Of a DNA stretch of 60,776 nucleotides, positions 34,595-44,244 are shown piece after piece. Below the pieces are notes generated by a model. The model had not been told where the DNA came from. It made no database searches and worked only from the letters and a program-made list of their open reading frames with translations. Where the stretch lies: assembly GCA_900551945.1 (NCBI GenBank), contig URYE01000005.1, forward strand, positions 1 to 60,776, read 5' to 3'. Position 1 is the first letter of the stretch. The number at the start of each line of letters is the position of its first letter. The DNA is from an uncultured Eubacterium sp. (GTDB lineage Bacteria; Bacillota; Clostridia; Lachnospirales; Lachnospiraceae). The position numbers were made by a program, and so were the translations under genes.

Positions 34595-36163
34595 TTAATT
34601 TTCTTCATCAGAAAATTCAAAATCTTTTACCTGTCTTACAACGTCCATGATTGTTCCATCACGACCTTCTATAATACCTACAACTCTATCACCAAACTGT
34701 ACCTTTTCTGGTTCGCCAGCCATAGAATATGCAATATCTCTTAATTCTTCGATTGTCTTAAATGGAAGGTCAACGTCTTTCATGCAATCAATTAAATCTT
34801 GTCTTAAAGGATTGATTGCAATACCATAATCTGTTATTACAACGTCAATAGACTCTCCTGGTGTTGTAACTGTTGTAACGTCTGTACAAATAGCTGGTAT
34901 TCTACCTTGAAGCAATGGTGCAATTACTATTGTACATTTTGCTCCTGCTGCTGTGTCTGGATGACCACCTTGAGCACCTGTAATCATACCATCTGAACCA
35001 ACTACAACATTACAGTTAAAGTGTACGTCAACTTCAAGTGCTGCAAGTATAACAAAGTCAAGCTTGTTTACTACTGCACCCTTGTTAAATGGGTCGGCAT
35101 ATTCGCCTGCTGAAATTCTAAAATGCTTTAAGTTCTTAACAGACTCAACGGCTGCAAGGTCAAAGTCCTGTGTATCTAAAAGACAATCAACCTGGTCATT
35201 AATAAGCAAGTCACACATTGGCTTTGTAAGACCACCAACACCAAAACGCATTCTGATATTTCTTTCCTTCATTACCTTTGCAAGTGATATTGTTGAAGCT
35301 ATTGAAGCACCACCAACACCTGTCTGATAAGAAAATCCATCTTTAAAGTATGGTGTATTTATAACAAACTGTGTACAGTAATCAGCCATCATAAGCTTTC
35401 TCATATCTGTTGTAGGCTTTGCTGCACCTGTTGCAATCTTATTTGGGTCACCGATTGCGTCAACTTCAACAACATAGTCAACTTTTGTCATGCTGATATG
35501 TGCTGGGAAGTTAGGAAATGGTACTAATGTATCTGTAATTGCAACTACCTTATCTGCATAATCACCATCAACCATAGCATAAGAAAGTACACCACAATCG
35601 CTCTTACCGCCGATACCACGACAGTTACCATAGTCATCACAAGTAGGAGTTCCAATAAATGCTATATCAATTCTTGTTTCTCCACTTTCTATTGCACGAA
35701 CACGACCACCATGAGAACGCATAATTGCAAGACCTTTTAACTTACCATGTGAAATAGCTTCACCAATCTTACCTCTTACACCTGATGACTGAATATTTGT
35801 AATAGTTCCATCTTCAATATAAGGTACGATAGCATCATGTGCTTTTCCTAAAGAACTTGCACATATAGTAATATCTTTAATTCCTAAGTCGTGAACTTCC
35901 TTCATTACTATATTTACAATGTAATCACCTTCACGGAAATGGTGATGGAAGCCTAAAGTCATACCATCTTTAATTCCACATTTTACAAGTGCTTCTCTTA
36001 TATTTGCAACGAGCTTACTCTCGCCATGATTTACAACACACTTTGTATATGGGCCGTCTTTTTTATATACATAACCATCTTTATAATGAACACCCTGAAA
36101 TACTTCTTTACCTGTTTTTTCTATAATATCTTCAGGAATATCTCTACCTACTGCATTAATCAT
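34595..36163 (-). CDS. citF: Citrate lyase alpha subunit (citrate CoA-transferase)
   Basis: CitF exchanges the acetyl group on the carrier for citrate, giving citryl-ACP. The 522 residues start MINAVGRDIPEDIIEKTGKE and contain TLGFHHHFREGDYIVN, SSGVRGKIGEAISHGKLKGL, GGHPDTAAGAKCTIVIAPLL and DYGIAINP. ATG 36163 follows GAGGAGTAAA; the frame is open to 36187 without a better site. It lies 89 nt after citE. Confidence 0.95.
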   Translation of the reverse strand: MINAVGRDIPEDIIEKTGKEVFQGVHYKDGYVYKKDGPYTKCVVNHGESKLVANIREALVKCGIKDGMTLGFHHHFREGDYIVNIVMKEVHDLGIKDITICASSLGKAHDAIVPYIEDGTITNIQSSGVRGKIGEAISHGKLKGLAIMRSHGGRVRAIESGETRIDIAFIGTPTCDDYGNCRGIGGKSDCGVLSYAMVDGDYADKVVAITDTLVPFPNFPAHISMTKVDYVVEVDAIGDPNKIATGAAKPTTDMRKLMMADYCTQFVINTPYFKDGFSYQTGVGGASIASTISLAKVMKERNIRMRFGVGGLTKPMCDLLINDQVDCLLDTQDFDLAAVESVKNLKHFRISAGEYADPFNKGAVVNKLDFVILAALEVDVHFNCNVVVGSDGMITGAQGGHPDTAAGAKCTIVIAPLLQGRIPAICTDVTTVTTPGESIDVVITDYGIAINPLRQDLIDCMKDVDLPFKTIEELRDIAYSMAGEPEKVQFGDRVVGIIEGRDGTIMDVVRQVKDFEFSDEEN

Positions 36164-36252
36164 TTTACTCCTCATTTCTGCACACATTTTTTTGCGTATA
36201 AAATTATATTTTGTGTGCTAAAATATAATTTCTTTATGAATTTTATCTGTAA

Positions 36253-37155
36253 TTATAAATCTCCATGATATACACCTGATGCTTTAGCTAATTCTATTGT
36301 TCTCTTTGCTCCGTCATAGAATGCTATATCAATCATTTTTCCATCAACTGTAAATACGCCAATTCCCTTTGCGCTCTTTTCATCAATTTCTCTTACAACT
36401 TTTTCTGCAAAGATTATGTCTTTTTCCTTTGGAGTAAATATTTCATGTACAATGTTAATCTGTCTTGGATTTACAATTGATTTTCCGTCAAAGCCCATAA
36501 GATGAATACTTTCTACATCCTTACGGAAGCCTTCCATATCATCTAAATTTGTATAAACAGTATCAAAACACTGAACACCTGCTGCTCTTGCTGCAATAAG
36601 CATATTCTGTCTTGCACCCATAAGTTCGATACCTGTACCAGTGATATGAGTCTGTAAATCTTTTGTATAGTCACCACCAGACAACGCAATACCAAATAAT
36701 CTTTCTGATGATTCACAAACATCCATAGCTCTCATAACACCCTTTGCTGACTCTATAGCAGCCATAAGAAGTGTACTTCCCTTTTCAACACCAAATTCCT
36801 TTTCAGCTTCATCAACAGCTTTTTCAACTCTTTGTACATCTTCTGCGCTTTCTGTCTTTGGAATACGAATTGCATCACAACCACCTGCAACACACACTCT
36901 TACATCTTCTTCCCAATAAGGTGTATCTAATCCGTTAATTCTTACAACACGTTCAACTCCATGATAGTCAATTTCCTTTAACGCATGATATAAAGAAAAT
37001 CTTGCAACGTCCTTCTGATTTTGTGCAACTGCGTCCTCTAAATCAAGCATTATAGAATCTGGCTTGTATATATATGGGTCTTTAATTAATGCAGGCTTTT
37101 GTGCATTTAAAAACATCATTGTTCTTCTTAATCTTTTCTTGTTTGGATTACTCAT
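36253..37155 (-). CDS. citE: Citrate lyase beta subunit (citryl-ACP lyase)
   Basis: CitE splits citryl-ACP to acetyl-ACP and oxaloacetate. The 300 residues have the HpcH/HpaI TIM barrel motifs SIMLDLEDAVAQNQKD, RINGLDTPYWEEDV, LLMAAIESAKGVMRA and ALSGGDYTKDL. ATG 37155 overlaps the citD stop (ATGA), giving MSNPNKKRLRRTMMFLNAQK; the frame extends seven codons upstream inside citD but that is unlikely to be used. Confidence 0.95.
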   Translation of the reverse strand: MSNPNKKRLRRTMMFLNAQKPALIKDPYIYKPDSIMLDLEDAVAQNQKDVARFSLYHALKEIDYHGVERVVRINGLDTPYWEEDVRVCVAGGCDAIRIPKTESAEDVQRVEKAVDEAEKEFGVEKGSTLLMAAIESAKGVMRAMDVCESSERLFGIALSGGDYTKDLQTHITGTGIELMGARQNMLIAARAAGVQCFDTVYTNLDDMEGFRKDVESIHLMGFDGKSIVNPRQINIVHEIFTPKEKDIIFAEKVVREIDEKSAKGIGVFTVDGKMIDIAFYDGAKRTIELAKASGVYHGDL

Positions 37156-37454
37156 GACCTTACAGCTCCTCCCCATGGAATATTTTCTGTCTGTACATTA
37201 GAACGGAATACTGCGCCCTCAACTCTTGCCTTAATTGTACAATCTAATGCACCCTTATCTACTACTTTAATCTTTACATTGTCAACCTCAAGATTTTTTA
37301 ATGTATTCATAACTACTTTCTTGATTTGATTTCCATACTGATTAATTACTGAACTTTCAAGTGTGAACTCTACTTTGCCGTTTCCTGGTTCAACAGTAAC
37401 TTGAGCATCACTTGACTCTAATGTTCCTGCTATTGCAGGTCTTACTATCTCCAT
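37152..37454 (-). CDS. citD: Citrate lyase acyl carrier protein (gamma subunit)
   Basis: CitD carries the prosthetic arm. The 100 residues start MEIVRPAIAGTLESSDAQVT, and the attachment serine is in the conserved AGTLESSD region. Start follows CGGAGGTCAGTT. First gene of the operon, divergent from the LysR regulator. Stop and citE start overlap by four bases. Confidence 0.94.
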   Translation of the reverse strand: MEIVRPAIAGTLESSDAQVTVEPGNGKVEFTLESSVINQYGNQIKKVVMNTLKNLEVDNVKIKVVDKGALDCTIKARVEGAVFRSNVQTENIPWGGAVRS

Positions 37455-37561
37455 AACTGACCTCCGAAATATAAATAATAATGATTAATAATGAATTAAA
37501 TTCTGTTCTTTGTCTATGGGTACATAGTAAGATTTAAAACTTAAAATTAATCACGTTTTTT

Positions 37562-37577
37562 CTTAATATTTATTAAG
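37562..37577. promoter_or_regulatory. Candidate LysR operator between citD and lysR
   Basis: CTTAATATTTATTAAG has perfect 7-nt arms around TT and contains a T-N11-A box, the usual LysR target. It lies just before a -10 box TATAAT (37592-37597) of the regulator gene, about 65 nt from its start and 108 nt from citD. Confidence 0.5.
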
Positions 37578-37641
37578 GGGAAAATTAATGATATAATTTT
37601 AAAAAATAAATTAGAAAATAAAAAACTGGAGTATTACAATT

Positions 37642-38547
37642 ATGGAAAAAACAATTGACTATATACTTGAAGTAGCAAAGTGTCAAGGAATTACTAAAGC
37701 TGCAAACAACCTTTATATTACCCCGTCAGCATTAAGCAAATTTGTTCAAGCAAAAGAAAAAGAGCTTCAAGTGAAACTCTTTAATAAGAATGGAAAAAAG
37801 TTCGTTTTAACTTATGCTGGTGAACGTTACGTTGAAATGTTAAAACAAATGTTAAAATTAAAACAACAAATGGATAGTGAAATGGGTAGGCTTGCGAGTA
37901 TGTATATGGGACGACTTAGAATTGGCTTTCAGATTTCCCTTGCTGATACTATAATGTCAAAGGTAATACCTGATTTTCAAAAAATGTATCCTAATGTACA
38001 GATTATGCTTGAAGAAAATAGTTCTGAGGAGTTAGTACATTTATTAAAAAGAAAAGAACTTGATATCGTAATTACTACCCTTGACTATGCCGATGAAACA
38101 CTCAACTGCCAATCACTAACTCAAGGTCAAATGGTGATTGCTGTTCCTAATAACAGTCATCTTATAAACCTAGCAAAACAAACACCCGACTTTAAATATC
38201 CGTGGATAGATTTTAACGAATGTGCAGATGAAAAAGTTGTTGCGCTATCATCAACACAAGCACTTCGAGCCTATACAAATCAAGTATATGCCAATTACAA
38301 AATTGAACCACAGTTAAATGTAATTGCAAGGTCTACAAGGACAGCTCTTTTGTGCGTTTCTAACAATATGGGTGTTACTGTTACATTTGATTTTTTAGTC
38401 TATCAAAATCACTTTGAAGATAAAGTAACACTTTTATCATTTGGCGAACAGCCTATAACAAATCAATTTGTAGTACTATCTGAAAAGAAAAGTGTACTGC
38501 GTACAGAAGCAGAAGCCTTTACACAAATCTGTCAAAAATACTTCTAA
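37642..38547 (+). CDS. LysR-family transcriptional regulator
   Basis: 301 residues with an N-terminal winged helix (GITKAANNLYITPSALSKFV) and a type-2 periplasmic-binding-like effector domain (MGRLRIGFQISLADTIMSKV onward). LysR regulators typically control the divergent operon; that is citDEFG here. The next genes on its own strand are a DASS transporter and a sugar-acid dehydratase, which could be further targets. Citrate or another organic acid is a likely effector. Confidence 0.92.
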   Translation: MEKTIDYILEVAKCQGITKAANNLYITPSALSKFVQAKEKELQVKLFNKNGKKFVLTYAGERYVEMLKQMLKLKQQMDSEMGRLASMYMGRLRIGFQISLADTIMSKVIPDFQKMYPNVQIMLEENSSEELVHLLKRKELDIVITTLDYADETLNCQSLTQGQMVIAVPNNSHLINLAKQTPDFKYPWIDFNECADEKVVALSSTQALRAYTNQVYANYKIEPQLNVIARSTRTALLCVSNNMGVTVTFDFLVYQNHFEDKVTLLSFGEQPITNQFVVLSEKKSVLRTEAEAFTQICQKYF

Positions 38548-38669
38548 ATAATATCAACCTAAAACTCAACAAAAGTTGAAAACGTTGCGATTTACTTAAT
38601 ATAATACTTCTTTTATAATAAACTTAATTCAATTAGCAGAATTAAATTTATTATAGGAGGAAAAGGTAT

Positions 38670-39944
38670 ATGACACCATTACAAATCACACTTATTATTC
38701 TTGCCTGTACAATAATTGCTTTTTTGTCAGGAAAACTTCCTATCGGTCTTATATCCGTAGGAATTATGTTATCACTTGTATTAACTGGAGTGATGACTCC
38801 GGCAAAAGCTTTCGCAGGCTTTACAAACACTAACGTAATTATGTTTGTTGCTATGTTTGTTATCGGTGCTGCTCTTACAAAAACGAGCATATTAGACAAA
38901 GCACAGAAACTGGTAGTGAAATACAAAGATAATTCAAAAATGTTAATTCTTATATCAGCAATAGTAGCTGGCTTTTTAGCCTGTCTTACAAGTGCTACTG
39001 CTGCTGCCGCAATTATGCTTCCACTACTTGTTGGCATAGCAAACGAAATAAACGTAAGCAGAAGTAAACTTTTATATCCCGCTATGGCAGTTGCTAATAT
39101 TGCAACAAGCATAACATTTTTAGGACAAGGTGCAAGTAACATGACTTGGTCTGATGTTATGATAAATGCAGGTGGTAAAACACCTTTCGGACTTTGGGAT
39201 TTTACAATTGCAAGACTCCCTATCCTTGCTGTTACTATCGCTTATATGGTATTTATCGGATACAAATTAATGCCAGATATTGACAACAGCCAATTTAATG
39301 ACAACCTTGCAGTAAAAGATTTATCATCAAAACTTACACCATTTAAAGAAAAACTTGCTATTGTCCTAGTAGTAGGCACAATTATTGCAATGATTTTTGC
39401 CGATGTAATTGGAATTAAAATGTATCTTATCGCCGGAATTGGTGCGACATTATTAGTGCTTACAGGTGTATTAAATGAAAAAGAAGCCTTAGGCTCAATA
39501 CATCTTCCAACAGTATTTTTATTTGCAGGAGTTCTTGCATTATCAGACGCCGTAAGCGCAACAGGCGCAGGAGATGTTGTTGCCGATATGATGATTAAGC
39601 TTATCGGAAATACAACAAATGTATATGTAATAATGGCAGTATTCTTTATAGTTCCATTTATTCTTACACAGGTAATGTCAAACCTTGCAACAGTTACAAT
39701 CTTTATTCCACTTGTAAGTGCAGCATGCGTAAAGATTGGCGTAGACCCAAGAGCCGCTGTAATGGGCGTTCTTATAGCAAGCTGTACATCAATTCTTACA
39801 CCAATGGCAGCTCCATGTCAGGTTATGATATTAGAGCCGGGCGGTTATAAACTTAAAGATTATTTAAAATGTGGTCTTCCATTAGCAGTAATAATCACAA
39901 TTATGTGTATCTTTGGATTGCCATTATTATATCCATTTTATTAA
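38670..39944 (+). CDS. SLC13/DASS-type anion transporter
   Basis: 424 residues with about 11-12 membrane spans. Two inverted-repeat elements are recognisable: MFVIGAALTKTSILDK with LTSATAAAAIMLPLLVGIAN, and VMSNLATVTIFIPLVSAACV with ILIASCTSILTPMAAPCQVM-like helix. The SNT-type motif of sodium-coupled members is replaced by TSAT and SNLA. Relatives carry dicarboxylates, citrate or sugar acids. Strong site AGGAGG; 18 nt before the dehydratase gene, so probably its uptake partner. Confidence 0.85.
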   Translation: MTPLQITLIILACTIIAFLSGKLPIGLISVGIMLSLVLTGVMTPAKAFAGFTNTNVIMFVAMFVIGAALTKTSILDKAQKLVVKYKDNSKMLILISAIVAGFLACLTSATAAAAIMLPLLVGIANEINVSRSKLLYPAMAVANIATSITFLGQGASNMTWSDVMINAGGKTPFGLWDFTIARLPILAVTIAYMVFIGYKLMPDIDNSQFNDNLAVKDLSSKLTPFKEKLAIVLVVGTIIAMIFADVIGIKMYLIAGIGATLLVLTGVLNEKEALGSIHLPTVFLFAGVLALSDAVSATGAGDVVADMMIKLIGNTTNVYVIMAVFFIVPFILTQVMSNLATVTIFIPLVSAACVKIGVDPRAAVMGVLIASCTSILTPMAAPCQVMILEPGGYKLKDYLKCGLPLAVIITIMCIFGLPLLYPFY

Positions 39945-39968
39945 TTAAATTAGAAAGGAAATTTGAAA

Positions 39969-41111
39969 ATGAAAATTACAAATATTGAAATATTACCAGC
40001 TAGTAAATACTTATTTGTCAAAGTACATACTGATGAAGGAATTGTTGGAATTGGCGAGTCAGGTGCATGGGGCTTTTTAGATGCAACTGTTGGTGCTATC
40101 AAAAAATTTGAAAGTTATCTTATCGGCAAAAATCCTTTTCAAATAGAACACCATTGGAATTATATGTATCGCAGTATGTATTTTAGGGGTTCTGTAATTA
40201 TGAGTGCAATTTCAGCAATTGATATTGCGCTCTGGGATATAAAAGGAAAAGCTCTTGGCGTTCCTGTCTATGAATTGTTAGGTGGAAAGACAAGAGATAA
40301 AGTAAGAAGTTACGAAGCAGTATTTGAATTTAACGCCGAAAGTATGGCAAAGCATTGTGTTGAATTAAAGGAAAATGGTTTTAGTGCGGCAAGACTTATG
40401 ATTACAGGAGATATTTCAAAGTCAGAAGCAGATAAAAATGACTCAATATTTAACCATAAAGTAAGCGAATATATCGAAAAAGTAAAGGCTTGTAGAGAAG
40501 CTGTTGGCAATGACTTTGATTTAATACTTGAATGTCACAGAAGTTTAAGTCCTAGTGAAGCTATCGCTTTTGCAAATGGAGTTGAACAGTATCACCCATT
40601 ATTCTTAGAAGACCCTATCGCTCCAGACAATATAGATGCTATGGCTGATATCGCACAAAGAACAAATATTCCAGTTGCTACGGGAGAAAGATTTATAAAT
40701 ATTCAAGAATTTGAAATGTTAATGAAACGCAACGGTGCAAAATATGTTAGACCCGATGTGTGTGCGTTAGGTGGAATAACACCATGTAAGAAAGTAGCCG
40801 CTATAGCAGAAGCTAACTACGTTCAAATAGTACCTCACAACCCACTTGGTCCTGTTTCAACGGCTGCTTGTCTTCAATTAGATGCTTCAATTCCTAATTT
40901 TGCTATTCAAGAATTTCCATCATTCTATCATCAAGGAAATGAAAGTCGCATGACAAAAGAACCTTTATGCGAAGAAGAAGGCTATATAATAGTTCCTAAT
41001 GGTGCTGGTATAGGTATAGAACTTGTAGACGATATATGCGAACAGTTCCCACAAAAACAAAGAAGCATATCAGCACAAATAGCATTTGACGGTTCAGTTT
41101 ATGATATCTAA
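39969..41111 (+). CDS. Mandelate racemase/enolase-superfamily sugar-acid dehydratase
   Basis: 380 residues from ATG 39969 (a TTG two codons earlier is less likely). The capping domain opens MKITNIEILPASKYLFVKVH; the barrel has metal-ligand strands LILECHRSLS, LFLEDPIAP and ATGERF, followed by RPDVCALGGI and the catalytic His in VPHNPLGPVSTAAC. This pattern resembles D-galactonate and D-mannonate dehydratases. The ECH in place of DFH at the second strand leaves substrate open. Probably acts on an acid brought in by the upstream transporter. Confidence 0.85.
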   Translation: MKITNIEILPASKYLFVKVHTDEGIVGIGESGAWGFLDATVGAIKKFESYLIGKNPFQIEHHWNYMYRSMYFRGSVIMSAISAIDIALWDIKGKALGVPVYELLGGKTRDKVRSYEAVFEFNAESMAKHCVELKENGFSAARLMITGDISKSEADKNDSIFNHKVSEYIEKVKACREAVGNDFDLILECHRSLSPSEAIAFANGVEQYHPLFLEDPIAPDNIDAMADIAQRTNIPVATGERFINIQEFEMLMKRNGAKYVRPDVCALGGITPCKKVAAIAEANYVQIVPHNPLGPVSTAACLQLDASIPNFAIQEFPSFYHQGNESRMTKEPLCEEEGYIIVPNGAGIGIELVDDICEQFPQKQRSISAQIAFDGSVYDI

Positions 41112-41226
41112 GCTACTAATAAAAGTTGTTAAAATAAAATTCTCAAAACAACGAATACTTGAAATATCCATTTGAATAAACTATAATAGTACTCGAAAAA
41201 GATATGAATTAACTGCGTAAGCACAA

Positions 41227-41259
41227 AACGTCCCACAAGTCTATAACTTGTGGGGCGTT
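41227..41259. terminator. Bidirectional terminator dehydratase / flavoprotein
   Basis: AACGTCCCACAAGT and ACTTGTGGGGCGTT form a 14-bp stem with one G-U pair and a 5-nt loop between convergent genes; T-rich on the right. Confidence 0.8.
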
Positions 41260-41281
41260 CTTGATTACATTCAAGTTTCTA

Positions 41282-41821
41282 TTATATTGCCTTTCCTAAC
41301 TCATAAGCCTTTTCTAATCCCGTATGACCTACAATCTCTCCTGCGTCATTTACTCCACCTGCAAATACTTTCCCTGCAAGTCTTGCTTTTTCAAAGCAAT
41401 CAATCCAACCTTCAAGACCGCTTATTGCCCTTTTATCCACATAATCTTCATCTTCGGCAGCAGTACTAAGTAAGTATATATCTTCAAATTTATAATCTGA
41501 ACTATACAACCAGTTAGCTCTGTCTAACAATGTTTTCATCTGTCCCGACATTTCATAATAGTATATTGGTGTTGCAAATGCTATTACTTGTGCATCGTGC
41601 ATATCCTTTGAAATCAAAGCAACGTCATCATCTATTACACATTTTCCAAGCTTTTGACAGGCAAGGCAACCTTTACAAAAAGCTATATTCTTATCCTTTA
41701 AGGTAATTTCTTTTACATCATTTTCAGCTTCTCTTGCACCCTTTGCAAATTCTTTCGCTAACATTTCAGAATTACTGTTGTTGCGAAGACTTGTTGAAAT
41801 TATTAATACTTTTTTACTCAT
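41282..41821 (-). CDS. NADPH-dependent FMN reductase-like iron-sulfur flavoprotein
   Basis: 179 residues with a flavodoxin-like fold: FMN-phosphate loop ISTSLRNNSNSEMLAKEFAK near the start, and FATPIYYYEMSGQMKTLLDR for the ring. Between them the Cys cluster CKGCLACQKLGKC marks the iron-sulfur flavoprotein group, involved in electron transfer. Physiological partner unknown. Runs in the same direction as the DUF3737 gene 50 nt upstream. Confidence 0.88.
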   Translation of the reverse strand: MSKKVLIISTSLRNNSNSEMLAKEFAKGAREAENDVKEITLKDKNIAFCKGCLACQKLGKCVIDDDVALISKDMHDAQVIAFATPIYYYEMSGQMKTLLDRANWLYSSDYKFEDIYLLSTAAEDEDYVDKRAISGLEGWIDCFEKARLAGKVFAGGVNDAGEIVGHTGLEKAYELGKAI

Positions 41822-41870
41822 ACTACTTCTCCTTTTGCTTTTGCTTCATTTATAAAAAAATTCACACTAC

Positions 41871-42740
41871 TTAATGCAAATTTTTCACATCATCACATAT
41901 TATCTGTGTCTTTGTCACATCAACTTTACTTTTATCCATAATAAGCTCGCCAATCATATCGGCTTTTATAATTCCACTTTGGGGATTAATTACACTGTCG
42001 ATATTTCCATTTACTTGCACATCTACTGATGAATATTCAAATGCTAGTGTTGTGTTAATTAGTGTACAGTTTTTCATTACTAGATTTTCGGCATAACACA
42101 TTCCTTGAAGACTTTCTATTGTACAATTAATTAATGTAAGGTTTTTGGAGTTCCAACCTAGATACTCACCGCTTATATATGAGTCGTACACCGTAACATT
42201 TTCACTGTTCCAAAATGCGTCTTTAGATAAAAGCTTTGAGTTATGTATCTCTACATCTTTTGCACCATCAAAAGAATAATTTCCTGCGAGATTAAAATTG
42301 TCAAGCTTCATATTAGTTGTATTCATTGCAAAATAATCGCCCTTTGCACTTACATTTTTCATTACAACGTTTTGACAACTCCAAAGTGTTTCCTGTGCAT
42401 TAGGTAAAAATACATTTTCTAATATAAGCGCATTACAACGGCGGAAGTTCTTAGGAGCTTCAATAAGTGTATCTTTAACTGTTAAATTGTTTGTATACCA
42501 CACGCCTGCTCTTGCCATTTCTGACCAAGTACAGTTGCTCGCTGTTATATCATTTCCATACCACAAAGGATACTTCCATTGGAAATTGCTGTTGCTAATC
42601 TGTATATCATTAGCTTCCTTTAAAGGTGATTCACCATTTCCAAATATAGTATTATCAACCTGCAAATGTGCTTCATTAAATAGTGAACGCTCGCCCGTTA
42701 AATATTGATTTTCTATTTTTTTATAATTATCTTTAGACAT
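41871..42740 (-). CDS. DUF3737 family protein (right-handed repeat fold)
   Basis: 289 residues of short repeated strands with NSxN-, NCT- and ENV-like turns (for example ENVFLPNAQETLWSCQNVVM), giving the periodicity of a beta-helix. The opening EYLTGER-like NQYLTGERSLFNEAHLQV identifies DUF3737. No function is established. It may be co-transcribed with the flavoprotein downstream. Confidence 0.85.
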   Translation of the reverse strand: MSKDNYKKIENQYLTGERSLFNEAHLQVDNTIFGNGESPLKEANDIQISNSNFQWKYPLWYGNDITASNCTWSEMARAGVWYTNNLTVKDTLIEAPKNFRRCNALILENVFLPNAQETLWSCQNVVMKNVSAKGDYFAMNTTNMKLDNFNLAGNYSFDGAKDVEIHNSKLLSKDAFWNSENVTVYDSYISGEYLGWNSKNLTLINCTIESLQGMCYAENLVMKNCTLINTTLAFEYSSVDVQVNGNIDSVINPQSGIIKADMIGELIMDKSKVDVTKTQIICDDVKNLH

Positions 42741-42920
42741 ACAATTTTACCTCTTAAATATAATACTCCATATTGTCTTAATTATAATTATTATTTACAC
42801 AAATCTCAAATACTTATATCGCATAAATATGTATGCTTAAAAACTATTAGTTACTTATCATTATTTATTCCACCTGTTTAAGAACTGCTCTAGCACATTC
42901 TGTATCTATAATTAACGTAT

Positions 42921-43142
42921 CTATAAAACCACCCTTGAACCACATCTTTCAAATACAAAATCGTTTTTATCTTCCAAAGCTTCACATATATAATTTGTTC
43001 TTTTATCCTGCCACATAATAGCTTTGCTAAGTGGCTTAAGGTTTTTATCCATTGGAATAACAGAAGACCTTTGTGAAGTTATTAAAATAGTATCTATTAT
43101 AAAAACATTTTTATTTTCATTATCTGCTGTATATTTAACTAT
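42921..43142 (-). pseudogene. FGGY-family carbohydrate kinase fragment
   Basis: The minus strand encodes TILITSQRSSVIPMDKNLKP followed by LSKAIMWQDKRTNYICEALE and ERCGSRVVL before TAG 42921-42923. The SQR..D..G.PL..A..W.D.R block is the N-terminal substrate region of FGGY sugar kinases. Start and about four fifths of the gene are missing. Further out, 42866-42920 keeps an open frame (IDTECARAVLKQVE) that I cannot assign. The rest of 42741-43208 holds nothing else recognisable. Confidence 0.7.
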
Positions 43143-43208
43143 ACTATACAGTGCATTTTCTATTTATTTTAATAAAATATAAATCTTAAATTAACAAATC
43201 AAAAATGC

Positions 43209-43239
43209 TTGACACTGACGTTACGTCACCATTTATCAT
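43209..43239 (+). promoter_or_regulatory. MerR-type promoter with palindrome in a 19-nt spacer
   Basis: TTGACA (43209-43214) and TATCAT (43234-43239) are 19 nt apart, and the spacer contains the palindrome TGACGTTACGTCA (43216-43228). A 19-20 nt spacer carrying a dyad is the signature of promoters activated by MerR-family regulators. It points to rfbA, 109 nt downstream. No merR gene is in the window. Confidence 0.6.
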
Positions 43240-43347
43240 ATACTTAAAGTTATAAATTATAGACTGATTATTACTTGTAAAGATTAAAATTAAAAATCAG
43301 CAAATTACATTTACAAAATATATAAAAGATACGAAAGGAACTTACTT

Positions 43348-44244
43348 ATGAAAGGTATTATTTTAGCAGGCGGTTCTGGAACTCGACTTTACCCTCTTAC
43401 AATGGTAACTTCTAAACAGCTCTTGCCAATATATGACAAACCAATGATTTACTATCCTATGTCTGTTCTTATGAATACAGGTATTCGTGATATTCTTATT
43501 ATTTCAACACCACAAGACACTCCAAGATTTAAAGAGTTATTAGGAGATGGTCATCAATTTGGTGTTAAACTTAGTTATGCCATACAACCAAGCCCTGACG
43601 GTCTTGCACAAGCATTTATAATTGGTGAAGAATTTATTGGTAACGATACTGTTGCTATGGTATTAGGAGATAATATATTTGCAGGACATGGTCTTATTAA
43701 CCGTCTTAATGAAGCTGTTGAAAATGCTGAAAATGGAAAAGGGGCAACTATATTTGGTTACTATGTTGATGACCCAGAACGTTTCGGTATTGTAGAATTT
43801 GATGAAAATAAAAAAGCAATTTCTATTGAAGAAAAGCCAGAACACCCAAAGAGCAATTATTGTGTAACAGGGCTTTATTTTTATGATAATAAAGTGGTAG
43901 AATATGCAAAGAGCCTTAAGCCAAGTAAACGTAATGAGTTAGAAATCACTGACTTAAATCGTATTTATCTTGAAAATGGCAACTTAAATGTTGAACTTTT
44001 AGGTCAAGGCTTTACATGGCTTGACACTGGTACTCATGAAAGTCTTGTTGAAGCTACTAACTTTGTAAAAACAATAGAAACTCACCAACACCGCAAGATT
44101 GCTTGTCTTGAAGAAATAGCATATCTTAACGGTTGGATTACAAAAGAGGATGTTCTTAAAGTATACGAAGTACTTAAAAAGAACCAGTACGGACAATACT
44201 TAATGGACGTACTCAATGGCAAATACATTGATAAACTCCACTAA
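43348..44244 (+). CDS. rfbA: Glucose-1-phosphate thymidylyltransferase
   Basis: RfbA makes dTDP-glucose, the first step to dTDP-L-rhamnose. The 298 residues open [20 protein letters not shown] with the nucleotidyl-transfer loop and include [32 protein letters not shown] and GLYFYDN. Length and order are standard. First of four rhamnose genes on the plus strand. Confidence 0.97.
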   Translation: MKGIILAGGSGTRLYPLTMVTSKQLLPIYDKPMIYYPMSVLMNTGIRDILIISTPQDTPRFKELLGDGHQFGVKLSYAIQPSPDGLAQAFIIGEEFIGNDTVAMVLGDNIFAGHGLINRLNEAVENAENGKGATIFGYYVDDPERFGIVEFDENKKAISIEEKPEHPKSNYCVTGLYFYDNKVVEYAKSLKPSKRNELEITDLNRIYLENGNLNVELLGQGFTWLDTGTHESLVEATNFVKTIETHQHRKIACLEEIAYLNGWITKEDVLKVYEVLKKNQYGQYLMDVLNGKYIDKLH

